DNA from: Cohnella herbarum
GTDB lineage: Bacteria > Bacillota > Bacilli > Paenibacillales > Paenibacillaceae
Length of the DNA stretch: 64,000 nt
NCBI RefSeq assembly: GCF_012849095.1
Contig: NZ_CP051680.1
Span: 1,736,001-1,800,000 of the forward strand
Direction: 5' to 3'
Shown: in pieces, positions 8,180 through 16,848 of the stretch
Layout of the letters: the number at the start of each line of letters is the position of its first letter
How positions within the stretch are numbered: the first letter of the stretch is position 1
Notes under the pieces: model-generated
Seen by the model: the letters and a program-made list of their open reading frames with translations, nothing else
Databases searched by the model: none
Told to the model about the DNA's origin: nothing
Made by a program: the position numbers and the translations under genes

Positions 8180-9853
8180 TCAAAAACGACCGGATCGAAA
8201 AATCGAGAACAGCAGCCACATGAACATAAACATGGCAATTCCCAAGCCGATCTCGATGACGGGGACCCGCCATAGCACCGTACGCGAATGACTCAAAGCG
8301 GCTCCGACAATCAATCCGAGCATAACGATGCTAAGAGCAAGCAATACGATACTGAAAGAAAGACGATTGCCGATCCGGTCCATTTTCTTCATCAATGCCT
8401 CTACCTGAGGGCTGGCGACTTCGACGCGAAGTTTTCCCTGCCGCAACAAGATGGACAACTGTTTTAAGCTTAACGGGATATCATTCAATAAATCAAGATA
8501 GGCGGGAATTTCCTCCGCCCATTTTTTGACGAGCCGCCCGGGATTCAATCTTTCCAAAATCAATTTTTTCCCGAACGGTTCGGCTACGTCGATGACGCTG
8601 AAGGTTGGATCTAACGTCGTGACGACGCCCTCCATCGTTAATAACGTCTTCCCGAGCAAAGTCAGCTCCTTGGGGATTTGAATGCGATGACGCAGAGCTA
8701 CGGAAAACAAATCATGAACCGCCTCGCCTATTCGTACGCGGTCTAGAGGCACTTTATAATACTTATCCCGCAGTTCGTCGACGTCGGAATTCAATTGTCT
8801 CATGTCCGCCCCTTCCGGCACGACGCCCATATCGGATATCGCGCGAAGCACGCCCTTCGTGCTTTGATTCCTGAGAGCAATGACGAACGACGAGAAATGG
8901 TTCTTGGTCTCGGAAGATAATCGGCCCATCATCCCGAAATCCAGCCAGGCCAGTCGACCATCCGGGAGCGCCAACACATTGCCGGGGTGGGGATCGCCAT
9001 GGAAGAAGCCTTCGATCAGCACTTGATGCAGGATCATCGTCGCGTATCTCTCGGCGAGCACACTACGATTTAACCCTGCCCGATCAAGCTGAGCTTGATC
9101 GGTTAACTTGATTCCTTCTATGTATTCCATCGTGATTACCCGGTTCGAGCAATAGCCCAAATATACAGCCGGAACGCGGCTGTGTTTCATGGACTTGCAT
9201 TGGAGCGCGAACAATTCGGCATTGCGCGCTTCCATTCCGTAATTAAGCTCGGAGCGCAAAGCTTTGCCCAGTTCGTCCACGATCTCGCTTAACCGGTAAC
9301 TGCGCGCCCATTCCAGACGACTCTCGGCCAATCTTGCCCAATCCGCCATAATTTCCAGATCGGTTTCGATAAGCGCATGAATGTTAGGACGTTGTACTTT
9401 GACTACGACCTCGGTGCCGTCTTTAAGCAGGGCATGGTAGACTTGACCGATGGAAGCCGCGGCCAGCGGGGTCTCGTAAAATTGCAGGAACAGATCTTCG
9501 ACGGGTTTTCCCAGCTCTTGCTCGATGATCCCGGAAGCGACCTCGAAAGGGAAAGCCCTCACCTGGTCTTGCAGGCGTTCCAGTTCCTTAATGATGTCCG
9601 GCGGCAGCAGATCGGGGCGCGAGCTCGCGATTTGCCCTAACTTCACGAACGTCGGCCCCAGCTCTTCCAACAGTAAACGTATCCGTTCACCGGTGTTCTT
9701 CGCCCGTATCCCCTTCCGCTCCTCGCTTCTGAAATACAGAAGCTTCTCCGTGAGGCCCATCTCGTTCGAAACGTATCCGAGGCCGTTGCGGGCAAAAGCA
9801 GCGGCAATCGTCCGGTAACGTCGCAATTGGCGAATCCTTCTTCTCACGTTCAT
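8180..9853 (-). CDS. ABC1/UbiB-family atypical kinase
   Basis: A 557-residue member of the ABC1/AarF/UbiB family, ATP-binding proteins that support isoprenoid lipid or quinone metabolism. Visible hallmarks: the KxGQ motif in GPTFVKLGQIASSRPDLLP (about residue 50-68), the alanine-rich nucleotide loop AAASIGQVYHA, the lysine in VVKVQRP, the HGDPHPGNV catalytic loop and the metal motif LDFGMMG. Two hydrophobic C-terminal helices probably anchor it in the membrane. A phasin-like gene lies just upstream, a common Bacilli pairing. The molecular substrate is not known for such homologues. Confidence 0.9.
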   Translation of the reverse strand: MNVRRRIRQLRRYRTIAAAFARNGLGYVSNEMGLTEKLLYFRSEERKGIRAKNTGERIRLLLEELGPTFVKLGQIASSRPDLLPPDIIKELERLQDQVRAFPFEVASGIIEQELGKPVEDLFLQFYETPLAAASIGQVYHALLKDGTEVVVKVQRPNIHALIETDLEIMADWARLAESRLEWARSYRLSEIVDELGKALRSELNYGMEARNAELFALQCKSMKHSRVPAVYLGYCSNRVITMEYIEGIKLTDQAQLDRAGLNRSVLAERYATMILHQVLIEGFFHGDPHPGNVLALPDGRLAWLDFGMMGRLSSETKNHFSSFVIALRNQSTKGVLRAISDMGVVPEGADMRQLNSDVDELRDKYYKVPLDRVRIGEAVHDLFSVALRHRIQIPKELTLLGKTLLTMEGVVTTLDPTFSVIDVAEPFGKKLILERLNPGRLVKKWAEEIPAYLDLLNDIPLSLKQLSILLRQGKLRVEVASPQVEALMKKMDRIGNRLSFSIVLLALSIVMLGLIVGAALSHSRTVLWRVPVIEIGLGIAMFMFMWLLFSIFRSGRF

Positions 9854-9866
9854 CTTAAATCTCCCG

Positions 9867-10169
9867 TCAAGTTGCGGTAGGTTCCCGTTGTTCCAATATC
9901 GTTAAACGCTGTTCGATTCTTTCGATGTCCTCCTTGGTCGCGAGTCGGCCGTCGCCCACGATTGCCTGTACGCGTTCTTTAACGACAACCTCGATTCTCT
10001 TCCTCATCTCTTCGCCTTTGCCGACGAGATCGTTCACGAGCGTTCGAGACTCCGTCTTGCTCATCTCTCCTTTCTTCACCAGCTCGTCGATCGTTTTCTC
10101 GATCTGCTCCTTACCCGCAACCGCTAATCCTAAGCCAAGCGAGAACGCCTTCTCGATCGTATCTCTCAT
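9867..10169 (-). CDS. Phasin-like small coiled-coil protein (COG3937 type)
   Basis: 100 residues. It starts with an amphipathic helix (MRDTIEKAFSLGLGLAVAGK), followed by a long charged helix rich in E, K and R (KKGEMSKTESRTLVNDLVGK) and ending in a leucine-zipper-like IERIEQRLTILEQRE. This is the pattern of the phasin-like proteins annotated as polyhydroxyalkanoate synthesis regulators. It is separated by 13 nt from the UbiB-like gene on the same strand, so the two are probably one transcript. No PHA synthase is in the window; a scaffold or membrane-associated role is an inference. Confidence 0.75.
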   Translation of the reverse strand: MRDTIEKAFSLGLGLAVAGKEQIEKTIDELVKKGEMSKTESRTLVNDLVGKGEEMRKRIEVVVKERVQAIVGDGRLATKEDIERIEQRLTILEQREPTAT

Positions 10170-10280
10170 GATATTTCTAGCTCCTTTATCGCTGAAGTGT
10201 CTGTATCATGATGTGACAAACTTCATCATTTCATCCTAGATGAGATTAAGATAAGACGAGACGGCGGCAATAACGAAAAA

Positions 10281-10303
10281 ACCGCCGAGAATTTCACGGC
10301 GGC
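10281..10303 (-). terminator. Terminator of bshB2
   Basis: On the minus strand GCCGCCG and CGGCGGT form the stem and TTTTTT follows, about 55 nt after the bshB2 stop. Confidence 0.8.
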
Positions 10304-10359
10304 TCGAAGAGGCTTGAAGTGGCTCGAAAAGTAGAAAAGAAGTCCAACAATTCCTAACG

Positions 10360-11013
10360 TCAGATTGCATACGTCCAGAACCGTTCCGTACCGAACCGAT
10401 CCTGAATCTCTTTGTCGCTAAGCTTTCCGTTGCCTAACAGCTCGGCGGCCTGAAACTGGGATCGATGGGCTTTGATCGATTCCATCTTCGCGTTGAGGAA
10501 GTCTTTAACATCGATAATGACATCGGGTTTGCCTATCGACTGCTCGTGATTATTGCTGAATGCCAGGCAGTGAACGAGAGGTCTGTGCTCTTCGGGCATT
10601 GTTCCGATCGTACGAATGACCGCGGCCCCGCAAGCATCATGATCCGGATGCACGCTAAAGCCCGGATAGAAAGTAATGACCAGCGAAGGGTTAAGCTCGG
10701 TCAACAGTGCCGAAATTCGTCCATCCAATTGCTCCTGATCCTCGAATTCGATCGTTTTATCGTGAAAGCCAAGCATTCTTAAATCTTGTATACCGATCGC
10801 CCGGCAAGATTGTTCAAGCTCCTTCTTGCGAATTTCCGGAAGCGTGACTCGGGTAGCGAAGGGCGGAATGCCCATATTGCGTCCCATTTCCCCCAATGTC
10901 AAACAAGCGTAAGTGACTTGCGCTCCTTGGCTAATATATTTGGCAAGCGTCCCCGATAATCCGAACGCTTCGTCGTCCGGATGCGGCAAAACAACAAGAA
11001 TGCGCTGTTCCAT
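10360..11013 (-). CDS. bshB2: Bacillithiol biosynthesis N-deacetylase
   Basis: PIG-L/LmbE-family zinc hydrolase that removes acetyl from GlcNAc-malate in bacillithiol synthesis. The metal motif PHPDDEAFG is at the N-terminus, the second metal region HPDHDACG near residue 125, and the family stretch CLTLGEMGRNMGIPPFATR is clear. I prefer ATG 11013, 12 nt after AAAGGAG; the ATG at 11025 abuts that site directly. It follows yojF on the same strand, the same order as B. subtilis yojF-yojG(bshB2). It supplies the low-molecular-weight thiol that the redox genes at 2-4 kb could use. Confidence 0.93.
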   Translation of the reverse strand: MEQRILVVLPHPDDEAFGLSGTLAKYISQGAQVTYACLTLGEMGRNMGIPPFATRVTLPEIRKKELEQSCRAIGIQDLRMLGFHDKTIEFEDQEQLDGRISALLTELNPSLVITFYPGFSVHPDHDACGAAVIRTIGTMPEEHRPLVHCLAFSNNHEQSIGKPDVIIDVKDFLNAKMESIKAHRSQFQAAELLGNGKLSDKEIQDRFGTERFWTYAI

Positions 11014-11036
11014 GCGGTCTTTCATCTCCTTTACCG

Positions 11037-11381
11037 TTAGAAGGGCTCTCGGCTTAGTTGCAACGCTACGACGAGCTTGCCTTGGCTGTCATGGCCCGCC
11101 ATAATGAGCCTTTGCATATCTCCGTCTTCATAGTGCGTAAGACCTTCCGAGTAAACCCAGCCGTGATCCATTTTCAAACCTACCCGATAAGGTCCGTCTC
11201 CGGATATCGAACCTTGGGAATAACGAATGCGCGCATTCGAAATAAAGGTCGCTGCCGGATGCTTGGAACTATCCAGATGCGCGGCATAAGCTCCCGTCGT
11301 CATCTCGAGATGAACGTAGAGCTCTTGACCTTGGAATTGATCGATCATACGCTGGACTTCAGCTTTATTGATGAGTAGCAT
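11037..11381 (-). CDS. yojF: YojF family protein (DUF1806)
   Basis: 114 residues, matching the B. subtilis YojF length. Family landmarks include VQRMIDQFQGQELYVHLEMT near the start and VGLKMDHGWVYSEGLTHYE near the end. GGGAGG precedes the ATG by 7 nt. It sits directly upstream of bshB2, a conserved neighbourhood that suggests a role linked to bacillithiol deacetylation, though its biochemistry is unknown. Confidence 0.9.
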   Translation of the reverse strand: MLLINKAEVQRMIDQFQGQELYVHLEMTTGAYAAHLDSSKHPAATFISNARIRYSQGSISGDGPYRVGLKMDHGWVYSEGLTHYEDGDMQRLIMAGHDSQGKLVVALQLSREPF

Positions 11382-11435
11382 CCTCTAACCTCCCACAACC
11401 GCAATACAATCTATGAAATCCGTAAACGGATGTAC

Positions 11436-12440
11436 TCATTTTAACAACATCCGCTTCGTTTCCGCAAATCGTCTCGCGAATAATGGATTTCCCGGAAGAT
11501 GCTCCGGCTGCTGACCGACAACCGATCCGTCGTCGAGTCTTAGCCAAGATTCCAGCTTACGCTCGCCTTCCGTTAGTCTTATGACGCGCGCGCCACGATT
11601 AAATCCCTCTTTGCCATACGTGTTGTAGCCCGTCGCTCTGCCATAATAGAGGCGAATGCCATAGAGCTCTCCCCAATAATCGTTGACATGATCGTGCCCG
11701 CAGAAAGTAGCCATGACGTCCCCTTGCTCTAGCATCGCCGAGAAGAAGCCTGCCTGAGTTCGCGCCGAGCATACGTTCTCGTTCTTGCTCCCGTAACAAA
11801 TCTCCTGATCCCATACCGTTTGATATTCCGGCAACGGGATATGGAAGAACGCCAGCGCAGGTAAATCATCCCCTTCGGAACCGGAGTTCCATTGTTGCGA
11901 TTGACGTAAATACCATTGAACTTGGTCATGGCCGATCCAACCGTACCCGGGAACTCTCGCATTTCGGGAGTAATCGCCCGAATCCAGCGCATACAGCAAG
12001 GCGGCAACTTTATCGTTAGTCCTTCCCCATACGGGAAGCACGTAATTTCCTACTCCCTGAATATCTTTAGGCCCTCTTTCGGTATAGCCAAATGGCCTCT
12101 TAAGCACCTCGTCCATCAACTCTTCGCGGGTGATCCCGAACTCGGTATCATGATTGCCGAATACGACTCCCCAAGGAATGCCCCTCTGTTCAACGACAGA
12201 GACCGCTTCCCGGAAAGCAACTAAAGGATCAACGCACACGCTAGGACCATCCGCATCTTCCCCGGTATAGATGACATCGCCCGTGAACATCACGAAATCC
12301 GGCAACTCTGCAGCCAGAACGCTATCCATTAGCGCTTTGGACTTCAAATCTCTCTCCGATCCGTCCTTCCAATGAATATCGGTGAACTGGACAATTTTGA
12401 ACGTGCCATCCTCGCGAAATCGTAAAGCGTTTTCCTTCAT
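11436..12440 (-). CDS. Metallophosphoesterase of the calcineurin-like superfamily
   Basis: About 334 residues. Dinuclear-metal motifs are all visible: FTDIHWKDG near residue 20, FTGDVIYTG near 62, VFGNHDTEFG near 106, and the late CGHDHVNDYWG with the final His pair. The layout resembles the purple-acid-phosphatase-like proteins related to fungal Dcr2. There is no signal peptide, so it is probably cytosolic. The start is not fixed by a strong ribosome site; ATG 12440 gives the compact domain, and one more in-frame start 13 codons upstream is possible. The natural substrate is unknown. Confidence 0.82.
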   Translation of the reverse strand: MKENALRFREDGTFKIVQFTDIHWKDGSERDLKSKALMDSVLAAELPDFVMFTGDVIYTGEDADGPSVCVDPLVAFREAVSVVEQRGIPWGVVFGNHDTEFGITREELMDEVLKRPFGYTERGPKDIQGVGNYVLPVWGRTNDKVAALLYALDSGDYSRNARVPGYGWIGHDQVQWYLRQSQQWNSGSEGDDLPALAFFHIPLPEYQTVWDQEICYGSKNENVCSARTQAGFFSAMLEQGDVMATFCGHDHVNDYWGELYGIRLYYGRATGYNTYGKEGFNRGARVIRLTEGERKLESWLRLDDGSVVGQQPEHLPGNPLFARRFAETKRMLLK

Positions 12441-12521
12441 CCTGATGCCTACTCTCGCTTTTTCCCAACATAATAACACTCAAACACACTCATATACAAT
12501 GAAGTTTATAAAAAAATACCT

Positions 12522-12998
12522 TTAAACGACTTGGCACTCCACTTCCATCTCCCGACGACTAGGCTTGCTCTTGAACTTAAATACGATAATTCCGGCTACA
12601 ATGACTAACACGCCCAGCAACTTGTTGTAAGTAAAAGGCACTTGATCTAAGCCCAGCAATCCGAAAGAATCGCAAACCAACGCAAATCCGAGCTGTGAAA
12701 TCATAACTAGGGAAATGCCATAGGTTGGACCAAGCAGTCTTATCCCGCGCACGAGACAGATGACCACTCCGACGCCGATTAACCCGCTGAATCCGTACCA
12801 GACCTTCATATTTCGCAAGTCGAACAAATCGATCCCTTCCACAAACAGACCAATCGTCATGGAGGCTAGAAATCCTAAACCTAACACCAATGACGTTGTC
12901 GTCCAAGAACCGGCTCTTTCGTTCACTTTGCTATTGTAAATATTTTGCAAACCGACCAACGAACCGGCGACGACCGCCAATAGAATCCCTTGAATCAT
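12522..12998 (-). CDS. YdcZ-type DMT transporter, first copy
   Basis: 158 residues with about five transmembrane helices, of the DUF606/YdcZ branch of the drug/metabolite transporter superfamily. Family marks are VAGSLVGLQNIYNSKVNERAG at the start and QLGFALVCDSFGLLG in the middle. Such half-size proteins usually come in pairs, and a second copy lies at 13734-14159. GGGGGAG precedes the ATG, 15 nt after the Crp-family gene stop. The substrate is unknown. Confidence 0.82.
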   Translation of the reverse strand: MIQGILLAVVAGSLVGLQNIYNSKVNERAGSWTTTSLVLGLGFLASMTIGLFVEGIDLFDLRNMKVWYGFSGLIGVGVVICLVRGIRLLGPTYGISLVMISQLGFALVCDSFGLLGLDQVPFTYNKLLGVLVIVAGIIVFKFKSKPSRREMEVECQVV

Positions 12999-13013
12999 GC
13001 ACGCGTCTCCCCC

Positions 13014-13712
13014 TCATTCGTAAATATTTTCATTGGCCAACTCGCATAATCCGTCTCTATTCTTAACGCTAAGGCCATCTTTGTTTCGTTCGATCAGCCC
13101 CTCCGCGATGAACCGCCGGATGACCCTATTCAGATGCCTGTAGCTCGTTCCGATTAAACTTGCGGCATCCGCTACCTTCGTAGAGTTCAATTGCCCGTTC
13201 AAGCGATCACCGGATTCAGCGTAGGAAACGGATAAAAGGTAGCTTGCCAGTCGCACTTCAACCGGATACATCAAGTTAAAGCTCATGGAGTTGGACTTAA
13301 TATAAAACTTCTCCGTAATGATCTCTAATAGCAATCGCTGCAATGGCGCATGGTCTTTCCCGTATCGATCCAACCAACGATGTTGAATTCCGATCATGTG
13401 GACCGATGAAACCGCCTCGACCGTATTCAGGATCGGAGCCCCTCTCACGTACTCAATTTCCCCGATGACCTCGAGCGGATTCTTAAAGGAAAGGATAAGC
13501 GTTTTGCCTTCCTTTGATATCGTGTAAATTTTGATCTTTCCTTTAACCAATACCAACAATTGCTGAGCCTTTTCATCTTGGGAACAAATTTTTTCCCCTT
13601 GTTCGAAACTGTACAGCGTCAAATAAGGTCTTAACGGATCATGAAATGCGGCTTCCAGCTCAAAAGTTTGCAAATAATGATTCAGCAACTCAGGATCGTT
13701 GATCTCCCTCAC
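13014..13712 (-). CDS. Crp/Fnr-family regulator (YeiL-like)
   Basis: 232 residues: an N-terminal cyclic-nucleotide-type beta barrel (LYSFEQGEKICSQDEKAQQ to about residue 120) and a C-terminal winged helix with ADAASLIGTSYRHLNRVIRR. The Fnr Fe-S cysteines are absent, so it is not a classical oxygen sensor. The GTG start follows GGAGGG. It sits between two YdcZ transporter genes on the same strand, an arrangement seen in other Bacilli, and a 14-bp palindrome upstream of the operon is placed as expected for activation by this protein. The ligand is unknown. Confidence 0.85.
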   Translation of the reverse strand: MREINDPELLNHYLQTFELEAAFHDPLRPYLTLYSFEQGEKICSQDEKAQQLLVLVKGKIKIYTISKEGKTLILSFKNPLEVIGEIEYVRGAPILNTVEAVSSVHMIGIQHRWLDRYGKDHAPLQRLLLEIITEKFYIKSNSMSFNLMYPVEVRLASYLLSVSYAESGDRLNGQLNSTKVADAASLIGTSYRHLNRVIRRFIAEGLIERNKDGLSVKNRDGLCELANENIYE

Positions 13713-13733
13713 CCCGGATATCCCTCCACGCGA

Positions 13734-14159
13734 TTAAAACTTTAATAGGATGACGCCGGTTATCATCAACCCGATGCCGATAAACTGCGGCCATTTCATT
13801 CTTATCTTCATAACGCCGAACCATCCGGTACCGTCGATGATAAAGGCGAGACTTAATTGGGCGATTAATAACGCAGATATCGTAAGAGTAACGCCGATTT
13901 GTTGAATGGCCGTAATGTTACTATAAATAATGATCGAAGCAAAAGCACCGCCTGTCAAATATATCGGCTTTACTTCCCTCAGACTTTGCCAGTTTCTTTC
14001 CTTAACGAGGAGCAGAATAAGCAATGCCGCCGCGAATCCGGTGAACTGGGTGAGCGTTGCCGCCTGCCAAGTGCCGATGTCTTGACTAATCCGGGAATTA
14101 GCTACTCCTTGCAACGTAATTAACGCGCCGCCAATCAACGCGAATAAGCTACCTTTCAT
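13734..14159 (-). CDS. YdcZ-type DMT transporter, second copy
   Basis: 141 residues, four or five membrane helices, DUF606 family: LFALIGGALITLQGVANSRI at the start and QLSLAFIIDGTGWFG in the middle align with the first copy. ATG 14159 follows GGGGGAGAG; a longer in-frame start lacks a ribosome site. It is the first gene of the operon ydcZ-crp-ydcZ, 22 nt before the regulator. The two half-transporters may form a heterodimer. Confidence 0.82.
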   Translation of the reverse strand: MKGSLFALIGGALITLQGVANSRISQDIGTWQAATLTQFTGFAAALLILLLVKERNWQSLREVKPIYLTGGAFASIIIYSNITAIQQIGVTLTISALLIAQLSLAFIIDGTGWFGVMKIRMKWPQFIGIGLMITGVILLKF

Positions 14160-14192
14160 CGGTACTCTCCCCCATATAGATTTCTCTTTTTT

Positions 14193-14234
14193 ATTAAAAG
14201 ATATTTCCAAGAACTATGATAGGACATATGTCCT
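14193..14234 (-). promoter_or_regulatory. Candidate Crp-type activator site and -10 of the ydcZ operon
   Basis: The perfect 14-bp palindrome AGGACATATGTCCT (14221-14234) is centred 29.5 nt before the hexamer TTTAAT (14193-14198). That places it at -41.5, the classical position for Crp-family activators. The hexamer has no good -35. Confidence 0.5.
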
Positions 14235-14245
14235 GAGATCGTATG

Positions 14246-14294
14246 AAAATGAAAAAGAGCAACGACTTAGAAAAACTTCTCTAAGCGGTTGCTC
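14246..14294 (-). terminator. Terminator of the ABC exporter operon
   Basis: On the minus strand GAGCAAC and TTAGA pair with TCTAA and GTTGCTC and a TTTTTC tract follows, about 40 nt after the permease stop. Confidence 0.78.
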
Positions 14295-14331
14295 CTATCC
14301 AAATGGATTATAGGTTCGCTCCAATGTTAAC

Positions 14332-15141
14332 TTATAGAAGCAGGTCGCGTTTGCGAAATAACGCAATGGCGAGTCCGAACGAAGCCAGTCCGATGACTGC
14401 GAGCAGGAGGAAAGGAAACACGAGCTCCGCGTTGCCGTTTACGATTTCGCCGGGCTGATACAAGGAGAAGATAGAGAAGTGTTTAATCCAATCGATTTTC
14501 TCGCTGAGTTTCCCCAACAGATCCAAGCTGAAGAAACCGAAAGTTATGATTCCGGATATCCCTAGCGCCTTCTTCTCGTCATTGGATAACGAGGACACTA
14601 AGAAAGAGATACCGCCTACCGCGAAGAACAACAGGAATGCCGCCGCGTTCATCAGCAGAAATCTCGCAGTGTCGAATTCATAGGCAGTCCCCAGAAACCA
14701 AGCGTTCCCGGCAATCCCGGCTACCGTCGTTACGGTTACGATCAACAATAGTCCCGTCGTCAGCACGGACGCTTGCGTGAACGCGACCTTGCCTCTTGTC
14801 GTCGGAGTGGATAACAGATAAGCCATTGAGCCCTGATCTACCAGCTTGGCCATGAGTTGAGTCGAACATTGGACGCATAAGATCGAAAGAATCAGAACGA
14901 GAATCAATCCGTAATATTCGCCGGAGATGAACGCTTCGGCGCTATCGAAGCCGTTAAGGCCGAACGCTCTACCCACCCCTGCCGGCATGGATTTAACCAA
15001 TTCGTCAATCGCTCGTGCGCTCTTGGAGATTCCCGGATATAGCCAGAACATAAGGAGAATATAGAATGCGGACCCGAAGGCGTAGTTCAAGAATCCTTTG
15101 CCGTTCACTTTCATCATCTGTTTATATAACGTCATATTCAT
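14332..15141 (-). CDS. ABC-2 type transporter permease
   Basis: 269 residues with about six membrane helices and a large extracytoplasmic loop after the first helix (SARAIDELVKSMPAGVGRAF), typical of ABC-2 permeases of the NatB/YhaP sort. Its ATG overlaps the stop of the ATPase gene (ATGA), so the two are translationally coupled. Together with the ATPase and the divergent TetR gene it forms an inducible export system; the substrate is not evident. Confidence 0.85.
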   Translation of the reverse strand: MNMTLYKQMMKVNGKGFLNYAFGSAFYILLMFWLYPGISKSARAIDELVKSMPAGVGRAFGLNGFDSAEAFISGEYYGLILVLILSILCVQCSTQLMAKLVDQGSMAYLLSTPTTRGKVAFTQASVLTTGLLLIVTVTTVAGIAGNAWFLGTAYEFDTARFLLMNAAAFLLFFAVGGISFLVSSLSNDEKKALGISGIITFGFFSLDLLGKLSEKIDWIKHFSIFSLYQPGEIVNGNAELVFPFLLLAVIGLASFGLAIALFRKRDLLL

Positions 15142-16025
15142 CTCATCGTCTCCTTTCTATCGTAGTAGTTCATAAAGACGTCCTCCAGGTTCTGGCTATG
15201 AATGTCTATATTGCGCACCTTGTACTTAGCCGTCTCTTCCGCGAATTTGTCGTAGTTGCCTTGCACGGCTACGCTCACCCGATTCCCTTCGCGAGATTCG
15301 ACGAGCAATCCGGAATCAAGAAACGAATTCGCATCGCTTTCGTTCTCGAAAGTCACTTCGAACAGCTTGCGTTGCATGGATTGCAACTCGTGAATATCTT
15401 TAGTCGCAATCAGGACGCCGTCCTTAATAATGGCTGCCCGATCGCAAGTTCTCTCGATTTCAGGGAAACTATGCGACGACATCAGGAACGTTTTCCCTTG
15501 CGCCTTCTCTTCGAGCACGAGCTCAATGAACACCTTTTGCATAAGCGGGTCAAGACCCGAAGTCGGCTCATCTAAAATAATCACTTCCGGGTCGTGCATG
15601 AAAGCCGCTACGATTCCTACTTTCTGCTTCATCCCCTTGGACATTTTCCGGATCGGCGTGTGGATATCGAATTGCAGCCGATCGATTAAGCGAGTACGCT
15701 TGTTCAAGTCCTTCACGCCTTGCATCTCGGCCATGAAATCCAAGAACGACTTTCCCGTCATTCCTTCGATAAAAGATATTTCTCCCGGCAAATATCCGAT
15801 GAACCTTTGTACTTTCCCCTGCTCCTTCCACGTATCCAACCCGTTTACCGTCGCGAATCCTTTGTCCGGTTTCATGAAACCCATAATTTGTCGGATCGTC
15901 GTTGACTTCCCTGCTCCGTTCGGACCTAAGAAACCGAAAACCTCGCCTTGCCGTACCGTAAACGACACATCGAAAATGCCTTTCCCATTCGAAAACGTCT
16001 TCGTCAGATGTTCAACGGTTAACAT
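15138..16025 (-). CDS. ABC transporter ATP-binding protein
   Basis: 295 residues. Walker A is GPNGAGKST, the signature is MSKGMKQKVG (a variant of LSGGQ), Walker B is VIILDEPTSGLDP, and the switch His follows in LMSSHSFPEIERT. A C-terminal extension of about 75 residues is typical of exporters paired with ABC-2 permeases. ATG 16025 follows GGGGGTG; the longer upstream frame runs through the operator region. Repression by the divergent TetR protein is likely. Confidence 0.9.
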   Translation of the reverse strand: MLTVEHLTKTFSNGKGIFDVSFTVRQGEVFGFLGPNGAGKSTTIRQIMGFMKPDKGFATVNGLDTWKEQGKVQRFIGYLPGEISFIEGMTGKSFLDFMAEMQGVKDLNKRTRLIDRLQFDIHTPIRKMSKGMKQKVGIVAAFMHDPEVIILDEPTSGLDPLMQKVFIELVLEEKAQGKTFLMSSHSFPEIERTCDRAAIIKDGVLIATKDIHELQSMQRKLFEVTFENESDANSFLDSGLLVESREGNRVSVAVQGNYDKFAEETAKYKVRNIDIHSQNLEDVFMNYYDRKETMR

Positions 16026-16048
16026 GCAGACACCCCCAGGGTAAATAA

Positions 16049-16157
16049 ATGAAATTTCGCATTCAATATATTTCATATGTTATACTATGCTTACAAAAGG
16101 AAACAGTCAATACATTATGAAATATTTTTATGTTAATATTTCATTAAATATGAAATT
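16049..16157. promoter_or_regulatory. Operator region between the ABC exporter and its TetR gene
   Basis: Five ATGAAAT half-sites occur here. Two form a perfect 10-bp inverted repeat, ATGAAATATT at 16117-16126 and its complement at 16135-16144, with an 8-nt spacer. Others are at 16049-16055, 16070-16076 and 16150-16156. Confidence 0.65.
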
Positions 16158-16180
16158 TTCAATAATTGAGGTGAAGCGAT

Positions 16181-16774
16181 ATGAATGGTTTCGAGAAAAG
16201 AGCAAGCCAAATTAAACATAAAATCATTCAAACGACCTTGCAGATGTTAAGCTCTTCCGGGTCCAGCAAGATAAGAATTGCCGATCTTGCCAAGGCGGCT
16301 AACGTATCGCAAGTCACGATATACAATTATTTCGGAAGCAAGGAAATTCTGATCCGAGAAGCGTTCATAGACTACGTAGACCGTGCCATCCTCGAATTCG
16401 AGCAGTACATGGACGAGAATCATTCGTTAAAGGAAAAGATCGAACACATCATCCTGCTGGAGAAATCCTCTTATAAAGAGCTTCCTCCCGGACTTATTAA
16501 AGAACTGTTGGCCGCGGACGAAGAGCTAAGCCGTTATATCGAGTTACAGTACAAGGAGAAAACGATTCCGCTTACGGTTCGCATTCTGGAAGAAGGAAAG
16601 CGGAGCGGAGAAATTTCGGAAGGGGTATCTATCGAGAGCGTGCTCGCTTTTATTCAACTGTATATGAATCAGTACGAAACGATCTTGCAAATGGCCGAGC
16701 AAAGCGAGGATATGGATAAGTATCTGGAAGGCATGGTTCATATGTTCTTCTATGGAATTTGCGGTAAACCCTAA
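16181..16774 (+). CDS. TetR/AcrR-family repressor
   Basis: 197 residues. The N-terminal HTH is clear: IRIADLAKAANVSQVTIYNYFGSKEIL at about 29-55, with Y-x-F/Y typical of TetR recognition helices. The C-terminal part is an alpha-helical ligand domain with no specific similarity that I can name. GAGGTG precedes the ATG. It is divergent from the ABC exporter operon, and the inverted ATGAAAT repeats between them are the probable operators. A bidirectional terminator follows. Confidence 0.9.
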   Translation: MNGFEKRASQIKHKIIQTTLQMLSSSGSSKIRIADLAKAANVSQVTIYNYFGSKEILIREAFIDYVDRAILEFEQYMDENHSLKEKIEHIILLEKSSYKELPPGLIKELLAADEELSRYIELQYKEKTIPLTVRILEEGKRSGEISEGVSIESVLAFIQLYMNQYETILQMAEQSEDMDKYLEGMVHMFFYGICGKP

Positions 16775-16805
16775 TCCGACTCATTGATAGCCTGCCGCCA
16801 TTAAA

Positions 16806-16836
16806 AAAGACCCTTTCCGTTGAAGGAAGGGTCTTT
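16806..16836. terminator. Bidirectional terminator
   Basis: AAAGACCCTT pairs with AAGGGTCTTT, shared by the convergent TetR and CNNM/HlyC genes. Confidence 0.82.
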
Positions 16837-16848
16837 AAGGTCATAGGC

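Noticed and set aside
13014..13712. Fnr oxygen sensor that would bind the hemerythrin box
   Set aside because: It lacks the N- or C-terminal cysteine set of Fnr, and its own likely site (AGGACATATGTCCT) differs from TGTGA-N6-TCACA.
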